Positions 21,805-49,741 of a DNA stretch of 64,000 nt are shown piece after piece; the first letter of the stretch is position 1; each line of letters opens with the position of its first letter. This DNA comes from Cliona cf. orientalis. Its lineage: Eukaryota; Porifera; Demospongiae; Clionaida; Clionaidae. The stretch covers positions 3,348,001-3,412,000 of the forward strand of contig OZ005696.1 in NCBI GenBank assembly GCA_963930775.1. The letters are read 5' to 3'. The translations under genes and the position numbers were made by a program. The notes under the pieces are model-generated. The model was given only the letters and a program-made list of their open reading frames with translations. It was not told the DNA's origin and ran no database searches.

Positions 21805-21988
21805 GTATTGATTAGCAGCATTAGTACCTAGTGTACCTAGTGTCTTGGCCTTAGCTCTCCTTCTTCTTCTTCTTTTGCGCCTTGGTTCACGAGACTAACT
21901 AGCTAGATGGACTTAGGCAACTCTGCATTGACACTTAATGTAAGGAAGTAACACAAATATAGCTCTATTATATGTGTAGCGTCCCACA

Positions 21989-22329
21989 ATGGCTCCGTGC
22001 TGGAATGGCCATAGGGAGGCGCGTGCAACAATGGTATAATGTATTATATACTAATATACGTATACGTGGTATGGATGGGAGGGGCTGGGGGGGGGGGGTT
22101 GGGGATGGATTGCCTATGGTTAGCAGGGTTAGTCTCTAGGGTTTGTCTATGAAAGGGGGAAATAATGATTGGCAGCAGCGACAACAGCAGTGGTGTAGCT
22201 AGTGCATGGTTGGGCTCTTGCGTGTGGAACAGAATGTAGCGGGTTCAAATCTCACTTTATGCTTTGATTTTTTTTTCATTTGTCGACATTTTTCTAGGAT
22301 CGGCCGAGCCATTCCAGCACGAAGCCAAT
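21989..22329. mobile_element. Short TIR element enclosing a tRNA-like segment
   Basis: ATGGCTCCGTGCTGGAATGG at the left is complemented by CCATTCCAGCACGAAGCCAT-like sequence at the right (22306-22329), with a few mismatches. Size is about 340 bp. It holds a G-run, a GC-poor spacer and the tRNA-like segment listed next. The left end starts just after GTCCCACA. Confidence 0.6.
22171..22276 (+). ncRNA. tRNA-like / SINE-type Pol III unit (candidate)
   Basis: A box-A-like TAGCTAGTGCATGG lies at 22196-22209 and a good box B, GGTTCAAATC, at 22242-22251. Their spacing of about 46 bases is typical of a tRNA. A run of nine T at 22268-22276 can end Pol III transcription. I could not fold a full cloverleaf, so this is more likely a tRNA-derived SINE head than a functional tRNA. 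Confidence 0.4.
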
Positions 22330-23042
22330 GCATGTAGCACGCTGCAGTAGGCATGATAAAAAATTAATTATTATGCATACCAGTCTTTGGCTATTGGCTT
22401 TAGCTATAAATTATGGCGGGGGGTGGCCTATATCATTATTACAATTTGCAGCAGTGCAGCTAGGGACATATGTTTTCATGCTTATTCTGTTAGCTACATA
22501 ATAATACATGAAATTGGTGCCTGAAATAAATTTTCAGTTAGGGCTCTAATACAATAATTGTGCTCTATAAAACAATCATTATGAATAATCCGTGACATGC
22601 AGTGCTAACTGTTTGTTGTACAAGGCTGCCTTATCTTGTTAACAGTTTGAGAGTCTTTGATATTGCAACAATAGTGCATGTGTGTGGTTTAGTAAATAAA
22701 GTCAGTGACACATGAGTCCGTACTGTTACAGTACTGCTCTTGTGAAGTATGTTATGAGACTACAGCAGCAATAGTATACCAATTCCCTGGCCCCATGCAG
22801 CTGTCGAATAACAATCTGTGATGCAATAGTGTGATACTGAGAAACATGATATGATCTTTATTTCCCAATCCACTTTTTGTAAGTCACGCAGATGCATAGA
22901 CTGCATGTCCCTCTTGGGAATAAATGGTGTTTTTTTCCCAACTTACGGCAACTACATTTGATAAAAGACCGATTTTCCCTCATAATTTTCACTTTCTTCG
23001 GAAGGATTTGAGTTTGAGAATTATTGACTACATCAAAAAAGA

Positions 23043-23636
23043 ATGACTGCGTTCTGTGTTACTTTGGCTATAGGCATAGCTTTCATCTGCACAGCAGCCA
23101 ATGCAGCCCCTGCTCAGATGCAAAGCGATCAAATTGCAGGTAACCAGAAATTCGACTGGGGTGGAATGGTTGTTGACGTCCTCAGCAAATATGCAGCCGA
23201 TAGGATTGCCAATGGACAAAATCGGGATGCAGAAGTTGCAGCTATAAATGCTGTTAGCTCTCAAGATGCGAAAGCTGCAAATTTTTGGAGGGAAGTTGGA
23301 CCTCAACTCATATCTGCAGTGGGCGATTATGTGGCAAACCGGATTGCTAACGGTGAAAATCAGGAAACTGATGAAGCTGAAGCTCAGTTTTGGGGGACAG
23401 CTGTTAGGTTTGCTGCTCCCTATATTCTTAACAGGATTATTGGAGATGAAAATCAGGAAACTGAGGAAGCTGAAGCTCAGTTTTGGGGGACAGCTCTTAG
23501 GTTTGCTGCTCCCTATATTCTTAATAGGGTTATTGGAGATGAAATGGCAATGTCTGAAGTTGCCAAAGCTCTTCCTGAAGAAGCTAGAGCCGAAGGTTGG
23601 CGGAGGCTTGCTGGAGGAATTCTGAGTCTTGGATAG
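23043..23636 (+). CDS. Small secreted protein of repeated amphipathic segments
   Basis: 197 residues in one exon. Residues 1-21 form a signal peptide, with likely cleavage after Ala-Asn-Ala. The mature part is a series of segments that each begin with an aromatic pair or Trp, continue as an amphipathic helix ending in NRI/DRI plus NG or GD, and are joined by acidic linkers: KFDWGG..., ANFWREVG..., FWGTAVRFAAPYILNRIIGD, FWGTALRFAAPYILNRVIGD, and a final GWRRLAGGILSLG. The two FWGTA units lie in near-exact 93-bp tandem repeats (23355-23447 and 23448-23540) with linker ENQETEEAEAQ. No cysteine occurs in the mature part. It has the layout of a multi-peptide precursor, possibly antimicrobial or membrane-active. 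That is inference; no family was recognised. Confidence 0.75.
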   Translation: MTAFCVTLAIGIAFICTAANAAPAQMQSDQIAGNQKFDWGGMVVDVLSKYAADRIANGQNRDAEVAAINAVSSQDAKAANFWREVGPQLISAVGDYVANRIANGENQETDEAEAQFWGTAVRFAAPYILNRIIGDENQETEEAEAQFWGTALRFAAPYILNRVIGDEMAMSEVAKALPEEARAEGWRRLAGGILSLG

Positions 23637-26079
23637 AACCAGCACTAGTTATAAGCGAACTTAACACTGAGAAAGACTCAGAACTGTACTTAAGTGGAAC
23701 AAATGCTGTACTTTGTGCTTATATTGCCATTCAGAAGTTGTAGTGTTAACTTTATAAGCGTTTAATCATTATTTGGAAATAAGTGCAATTCACAATACTG
23801 AAAATTAACACTACCTGCATATTTTTAATACAAATTGACTGATATTATCATTGTACGCTAAAAGTAAGTGTAATAATATAATACAATAACAAAGGATGTA
23901 AATCTTGCAATCTTAGTTGATAATTATAAGCTACAATACTATTGCTGCATATACAACTGATTAGCTAGCTAGTGTGAATAGCCTAACAGATATAATATTG
24001 AATACAATGAAAATAATTATTAATGGTTGTCCGAAAATATTATAGATTTTAATATTTTTCTTATTATGTAAATAATTATTGCTATGCTAGTGCATACATG
24101 TATTTGTGCAACTATCATGAAGTTACCTGTGCAACAGAATAATTAATTAGATGTCCCACATAAAAAACTGTAGTGGACTATCCATATGGCAGCTTGTATA
24201 TATGTTTTTTGCCTATAGCGAGAGCTCTAGAGCTATTGATGTTATGGTGGCACCAAAAAATAAGAAGGTGAGTACCATCAAAATTAATATGAATTAAGCC
24301 AGATAGCTACTATCAGCTGAAATTTGAGCGCAGATGAAGGACACACCACTGTTAGCTACAATGTATGTGTGCGCATATACTATAGCTATAGTAGCTCCCA
24401 TGCAAAGACTTCAATATGTAAAAAAAAATTAACTTGACTGGCCTACAAGTATAATTAGCCTGCCAGCTACCGTATGACTCACAGGAAGATAGACTGGCTA
24501 ATGCTCACAGTGGAATACTAATAATTTAAAATAACTATAGTAGTATTGATGCATGTGTTGATGTAGTTATTACATATACTTAGTAATAATAATTAACTAA
24601 TAATATGTCATTAATTGGCATTGCTGCAGCAGTTACAGCTGCCCTCCTTATTATAGCTTGCATATTATACAAACTGATCACATTAATTTTGGGAAACATG
24701 GCTTGTACATAGTATACTATACTCAGTGATAGTAATGTGTTATTGTGAAATATATCCTTCTTTGTGTCCACCAGTCAGGTGACCTTGTGTATCATGTTAT
24801 AAGGGGTTAACAAAAGCATCAACAAGCAATTTAATGAAAAACAACCATTGATTAAGTATAGAAAACACAAACATTCCCAAATGTGCATGTGCATATCTAC
24901 AATACTACAGCTAGAGATTATTATTCTCGGCCAGTGATGTTTTCAGTGTATGGGTATGATAATTATAGTGGATACTTGTACCATCCTTTATGACAGTATA
25001 TACACAAGTTGAAATCTTTTATACTATACTAGTAAGATGAAAGTATAATACACTGCACACATTAGATAGAATTAAGTAAACTCCTTACAAGCATGTTTCG
25101 ATAGGGTGATAATATTGTGAAAATGAATAGTGATCTTGCATGTACTAGACTAAGTATAAAATCATGGATCAGATTCCCCTGTCGTGCAGCACTCTGTGTA
25201 GCTATTATAATAGCTGAATAGTTGGGGTCTGTCCGCAATATGACTGATTTGCTGCCTAATCTATAACTGTTACAACTGATCATGAGGCCTGGTGTGTGCA
25301 TGTAATATATTATATAATAATAATCTAAGCGTTACTGGGCAGTTTACATTAGCAGCTAAATAATCTCAAATTTTGGACTGTTGCACTGAGTAAATATTGG
25401 GAGTTATTTCAAGAAAAGTAGCTATCTAAACCGTATATATAATTATACTTCAATAATTGATACGGCATATGTAATGTTTTGCAGTGCATGTAATTGTCAT
25501 GATAATAATTTATTACAACAGCTACTGTTAATATACTCTTCCCTATAGTTTTTGTAATGTGCAAGTCTCTAATCACAACATGATTGATTGATGTTGGATA
25601 ACAACTCTTTGTCAGCTAGTCCATGTTTAATCTACGAAGATTCAAAATAGCTAATATTGTTAATCAAAATAGCTACCACACATCCCATCTTGAAATTTCC
25701 TCTTTCAATTTGTTGTTAATAATAATTCTGCTACTACGATAATATAACATGGATACAAAAAATTAGCGAATATGATGAGTTGCTAACATGAATGTACCCA
25801 GAAATTAAGACATAACAATAAAAAAGAAACACAATAATGTACATTAATTTTATGAATTGATGAAGGTAAACTAAAATAACATGTGGAAAACAGGAGTACA
25901 TTATATAGCTATATGCATTCATTCGTGCAATAGATCCCTCTAACAATAGGCATTCAGAATTTCTCAATTAAGGTGTGAGTGTGATGCAGAGTGGGGGGAG
26001 GGGGTGGTTTGGAAATGAAAAAGATCCATGCATTCATCACCTGAAAAAGATAGCTCAGTTTATCATTAAAGTAGTGATC
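23637..26079. other. 2.4-kb AT-rich intergenic region
   Basis: I see no gene, RNA or clear element. It is rich in TAGCTA, AATTATTA and similar low-complexity words. Small ORFs have no supporting features. Confidence 0.6.
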
Positions 26080-26081
26080 TT

Positions 26082-26450
26082 CTATTTTTCAAAGTTGGAA
26101 GCTTGGAATCTGTAAGCAGTTTTTTGTATGGCTAGGGTCCCACACAGGTGCAGCGCAGTCCAAATGTGGTTGAATATTAAGTGACATGTATACCTGTATA
26201 CAGATTCAGTAGTAGCTCCCTTGATAAAAATTTTACCAGTTTGTTCAAGTTGGTGGCACATTTGCAAATTTCGTCAATGTGCTTGTTCCATGTATAATAT
26301 AGCTATAAGATTGCTAGAGAGCCACACTCCTAGGTAGCTATTTAAACTGGTCTACTTTTTTTATTTCTAGGTTGTTGATGGTGAATGGGACAGATGACAC
26401 CAATGGCTGTGTCTTGCGGCTAATTTGCATTTTAAAGCATTGAATTGGAG
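26082..26450 (-). mobile_element. Decayed non-LTR retrotransposon (RT C-terminal part)
   Basis: Read on the minus strand across several frame shifts and stops, it gives the standard end of a LINE reverse transcriptase in order: FNALKCK, ISRKTQPLV, INNLEIKKVDQFK, YLGVWLSSNL, WNKHIDEICKCA, LNKLVKF and QPHLDCAAPVWDP. Each piece sits in the expected order over about 360 bases. It is a dead fragment; clade (CR1/Jockey-like) is not resolved. Confidence 0.75.
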
Positions 26451-26524
26451 ACATTTTTTTCTGGATCCAGTTATATATAGTGAATTTATGTCCTACTGAA
26501 GTTATGCTTTACTGGTTGCCCATC

Positions 26525-26739
26525 AGAGATGGCGCGCCCACGTGTCATTCGTCTGTCGGTAAAGTTCATCGCACAGAAATGTATTAGGATATCGCGTATA
26601 TTAAGCTAGCGAGCGCTGCTTTTGGTTGTGACGATCTTTTCCTATTTCCGTTGTACCAGATCGGGCGCCGCACTCGGGCCGGCCTGCGAGACTGCACACT
26701 TCCTCAAGCAGAACATCTTCAGTGGCATCTTTTTTGTCA
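26525..26739 (+). promoter_or_regulatory. Probable promoter/5' leader of the SRCR-EGF-FN3 gene
   Basis: A local rise in CpG (GGCGCGCCCACGTG, ATATCGCG, GCGAGCGC, CGGGCGCCGCACTCGGGCCGG) sits directly upstream of the signal-peptide exon in otherwise AT-rich DNA. No TATA box is obvious. An E-box-like CACGTG lies at about 26537. Confidence 0.35.
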
Positions 26740-45906
<19,167 letters not shown>

Positions 45907-46540
45907 ACCATCAGATTTACAAACATGTATGACTTATTAAGTTTAACATCAGCTAGCTACATCCTGATTAATTAATTAAAACAGCACTAAAATATATTAC
46001 AAGTGTGATTAATTTCTCAGCTTCCACCCCCACCATGAATGAATTTTATGTGTCTGATGACTATCATCATAATTATATATGCTTAGCCTAACGCCAGCCC
46101 TGATTATATAATTTTGTGATGCAGGAAGTAGCTAAGTAATCTCAATATCTTGTATTATTTGGATTGGCTCACTATAATGATGATTATTATTATGCGGGTG
46201 CATGCTATTAATTACATGAAGCAGCTTGATATATATTGCACTGAAGGTACATAATACTATGACTTTATATTAATGCTCTGATCCCAGCTAAATTAATTTT
46301 CAAAAATGAGCTGTAGCTATATGGCCCTTCCTATAGTATACGGCTCAGTTAATTATGGGCTACTTGGTATATTATATGCCTAACTAAGATCCAATTGTAC
46401 ACGTCTATCAAATACCAGATTGAAAATTAGCTAATAATTATACCCTGTAGTAAACAATCTATAATTATGAAATACATAATAATAATTATTATTATTAATA
46501 GTGATAAGAATCTGATCATGTCATCATTATACTATTATGA

Positions 46541-46736
46541 TACGTAGATCGCGAAATTTTCGCCGTTAAAATATTTTCATCGATGACCTTTTCCGACAAA
46601 AAATTTAATAAACACGCGAAATATTTTGTGCAATGTGACTCAACCTATACCTATTTTGGTCGCTAAAGTCTGGCTAGACTACGTGAAAAATTTACAAGTG
46701 AATATTTTCCCAGCGAAAATATCCCAATCTACGGTA
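46541..46736. mobile_element. 196-bp MITE
   Basis: TACGTAGATCGCGAAATTTTCGC at the left is matched in reverse by GCGAAAATATCCCAATCTACGGTA at the right. The interior is rich in CGCGAAATATTT-like words. Same style as the TA-flanked elements at 34196 and 53112. Confidence 0.65.
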
Positions 46737-48606
46737 ATTTGGCATGATGATCAATCATTATTGAAACAAACGAAAGTTTGCCCTGAGGATGACTAGAGCA
46801 TCTAGTCAAGACGTCGCCAAGTTTTACCGAACAGTTATTAAGTTGTTCGCAAAGAATCTTCGTTTGTTTCATGAAGATAGCAACAGAGAACGACGTCACA
46901 TCAATCATTTTTTTTAGTTTGGTTGTAATATATTATGCTGCAAATTCACTCTAATTTTGGGCCAAGGGTGCTCAAGCATCACCAGAAGGCTGAGGAATTA
47001 CAGAAACTGCTAGCTACCTATAGCTATTAAAGTTATAGCCAACAGCTATCACTCAGTTAACAGTCTGATAATCTGTTGCTAGCTAGCTACCCGAGCCTAG
47101 CTATACCTATAGTTAGCTAGCTGAATTTTTACGCTGACTCTGATTATTTTTTTTGAATGAACAGTGCACGCAGTAATCTCATGATCACGGCTGACATAGA
47201 TTTTACTATATAATACATCAGGAGCACATGAAGAGAATGAGCTTACATCCAGAAATTAAAGTAAATTCGTCATGCACACGTTTACTTAAAGTATAGGAAA
47301 ATCCCATAAGTTATATATTATGGGATTGATTTAAGTCAATTATAAGGATCCCACGGGTTATTCATGAGACTGAATTAAGTCATCTACTCCATGTGTTATA
47401 CATGGGATTGTTAAGTCAACTTAGTTTGACTTAAATTGCCGATTTATTAGACGTATACCTTAACTATTATCCCCATCTTTATGGAAATATTAATTATTAA
47501 TGGAGACCATCGCTAATCATATACATTAATTGGACAGCTCAACGGCTGGCTATAATTATTATACTGTACACCCAGACCGTTCTTCACCTAAAAAGGGGAA
47601 GGAGGAAAGAGAGCCAGACTCAGAAGCTTCAAAGGTGGCAACTGGTGTAAAATTGTCCCTTGTAATAAAATATTCAGGATCTTACACCAATTTTGCTGGT
47701 GTAAACTAGTCCCACGAGCTATAGCTACTCTAGGTTGTATTATTGTAAAATCGTCCCATGAGTTACTCTAGGTATAAAATTTTACACTAAGTTCTATAGG
47801 ACCCCCCAAAATTTATGTCAGGAGCCTGGGCTCAGACTGTGGTCCCTGTGTTGTGGCAGTTTCTCTCCCAGAAATGGCCCCATTAGATAGCTAATATTAA
47901 TGGTCGCCTGCTAAACTGATAGTCTGTAGTCCAGTCCACATGCAGTCCCTTAATTAACTTCTTGACGGTCCTCCTCTACACTCTGTATTGAGAACCTCAG
48001 ATCTAATCTGAGTATATAGCTTGGTGGGGGAAGCACGGTAGCTAATGCCCCACCCTCTTGCGGGGATTGGGACACTGGTGGCATGCTAATGGCCTTCCCC
48101 CAGGCTGAGCACTGCATGATCAAGGATAATTAAAACGAATGAATTATGTCAAATTCACCTAATTACAATAAAGGGCTCCTCATTGCATAAATCCTTCCTT
48201 AATAAAACTGCTTGGTGTGTATCTATACATGGGGAGTATTTACGCACTTCTTATTGTGTCAGAAAGTTTCTATGCATATGCTTGGAAATCCTTGGTCCTT
48301 TGTTATAAACATGGGAATGAATACATCAAATTCAACTAATTACAGGGGCACCTCACGGCGTAAATCCTTCCTAATAGTTAGACACCGAGGCCAAGGGATC
48401 TACAGTATTTAGCATCGATATCCCGATGGCCCCGAGGTATGACACCCGAGCGTGGCGAGGGTGTTACTATAAGGGGACAGAGGGATGCTAAAATTAATAC
48501 TGTGGATCCCATTGGCCGCGGTGCAGTGGCGTAGGAAGATGTTTTTGAGCAGGGGGCTGAAAGTAAGCAGGTGAAGACTCGCTTTACGCGCGCATAGCGC
48601 GCGAAA

Positions 48607-48690
48607 GCTAGGGGGATCTGGGGGCATGCTCCCCCAGGAAAATTTTGGAATTTTAGACCTGAGAGCTTTTCTAGTGCATTTCCGAGGACA
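48607..48690. repeat. Dispersed repeat copy A, second copy
   Basis: Matches 2643-2720 through CTGGGGGCATGCTCCCCCAG and AAAATTTTGGA and the following GAGAG..TTTCT.RTGCAT. It lies inside the CAGTGGCGTA element, so the 2.6-kb copy is probably a fragment of a relative. Confidence 0.75.
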
Positions 48691-48705
48691 TTCTGGACTC
48701 CTAGC

Positions 48706-48762
48706 TTGTCACATGTGAACACAGATCAGTAGTGACTACTGATCTGTGTTCACATGTGACAA
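48706..48762. repeat. Perfect 28-bp-arm palindrome
   Basis: From TTGTCACATGTGAACACAGA to the complement ending TGTGACAA. Arms are 28 bases with no mismatch and a single-base centre (G at 48734). Confidence 0.95.
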
Positions 48763-49361
48763 TTATTGATATCTACACACCGTGGGGCTAAGATACACCA
48801 TAATCATGAATAACTCAACCCTGATTGTGGCAACAGATGAAAAAGAAAAGTGCAAACCTCAGAGGGTGAGCCCCACCCCCTGGCTTGTACAGCAGTCTAA
48901 AAATCAGAGGGGCTCTGCCCCCCCAATCTTATGACTGGGGGGGGCAATTGCCCCCCCCCCCCAGCCCCCCTGGTTCTTACGCCAGTGCGGTGAGCTAGAA
49001 TTTTACAACTGTTGCTATAGTAGTACAGCTATTTGCCTTGGAGCTCTCATATTACCATGGATCCTATTGGTCAATATTTACAAGTAACTAAGTAAAACTT
49101 TTACTTGATTACAAGTAGCTAACTAACAAGTAACTAAGCTACTTAGTTACCTCCTATTGACCAATCAGATTACAGGGAAGTGGCAGTAAAATTCTAATAA
49201 TTGGTTAGATGTGTGTTTGGGGAGTATTTACGCATTTCTCGTTAAATACCAGTCAGATGGGGTTTTACTCTTTTAATGAAAGTATGTAAATCATTCCCAT
49301 ATAAACTTTAAAAGATTAACTTTTGGGGAATTTATGCCATTCAAGAGAGACATAAATCCTT

Positions 49362-49458
49362 CCCATGAGTGACTCATGGGAAGTGACGTAAATCAATCCC
49401 ATGAGTCACTCGTGGGTTTGGTGACATAGCTAAATCCTTCCCATGAGTCACTCATGGG
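49362..49458. promoter_or_regulatory. Three spaced palindromes with AP-1-like cores
   Basis: CCCATGAGTGACTCATGGG (49362-49380), CCCATGAGTCACTCGTGGG (49398-49416) and CCCATGAGTCACTCATGGG (49440-49458). Each contains TGAGTSAC/TGACTCA, the bZIP (AP-1/GCN4) type of site. They end 284 bases before the start codon of the 7TM-like gene. Looser relatives of the word occur at 47.3-47.8 kb, so it may be a repeat family rather than an enhancer. Confidence 0.4.
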
Positions 49459-49741
49459 ATTATCTTCCAATTTACGTATTTTTCACCACGACCATTATTC
49501 ATAGCGCTAAATTTAAATTCCATCAATATTATAGTCTATAGCAAGCGTGCGGCCAAGTACCAGCTTACGTAAATGAAAAGCGTCTGGAATATGCAGTGGT
49601 CTCGCAAGCCTAGCCCCCTTTCACACAAGAGGCACGTGAAATGTTGGACTAAACGCGCACGCCCATGGTCCATTCATGCTATAGCTAGCCCCGCCTTCTA
49701 ATTCTCCAGCCGCCTGCTGACCCTCCCACTTCTGACATGCC

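Larger units (their letters stand above)
20221..21897. mobile_element. 1.68-kb terminal-inverted-repeat element (TAGTCTCGTGAAC)
   Basis: The left end TAGTCTCGTGAAC (20221-20233) and right end GTTCACGAGACTA (21885-21897) are perfect inverted repeats. The interior has two diverged copies of a block of about 350 bp, beginning AAGGGGACCACACACTAAGCAG at about 20297 and 20681, then the inverted CTTAGTGTGTAAT motif near 21062 and 21103, then a minus-strand coding region. The terminal octamer is the same as in the short hairpins at 7744, 7845 (one change) and 36896. Hence it may be the larger member of that family. No recognisable transposase was found. Confidence 0.7.
21898..23042. other. Spacer upstream of the secreted repeat protein
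   Basis: Apart from the small TIR element, no coding sequence is supported. The 70 bases before the ATG at 23043 are A/T-rich, with AAAAAAGA directly before the start, a favourable purine context. No TATA box stands out. Confidence 0.45.
48524..48987. mobile_element. 464-bp TIR element (CAGTGGCGTA ends)
   Basis: The left end CAGTGGCGTAGGAA and the right end TTCTTACGCCAGTG are near-perfect inverted repeats. CGGTG flanks both sides (48519-48523 and 48988-48992) as a likely target duplication. CAGTGGCG-type ends recall hAT-like elements, but no transposase is present. It carries dispersed repeat A and a perfect palindrome. Confidence 0.75.
45907..49741. other. 3.8-kb gene-free, repeat-rich region
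   Basis: No coding exon is supported. It carries a MITE (46541-46736), reiterated palindromic words at 47280-47450 and 48140-48400 (GGGGAGTATTTACGC, TAAATCCTTCC), a TIR element (48524-48987) and three spaced palindromes (49362-49458) before the next gene. Confidence 0.6.

Noticed and set aside
23028-23645. 205-residue antisense frame over the secreted repeat protein
   Set aside because: No signal features. The plus frame has a start, signal peptide and in-frame repeats that explain the open antisense frame.
48378-48722. Small minus-strand ORFs in the CAGTGGCGTA element
   Set aside because: They cover the terminal repeat, repeat A and the palindrome; no conserved protein pattern.
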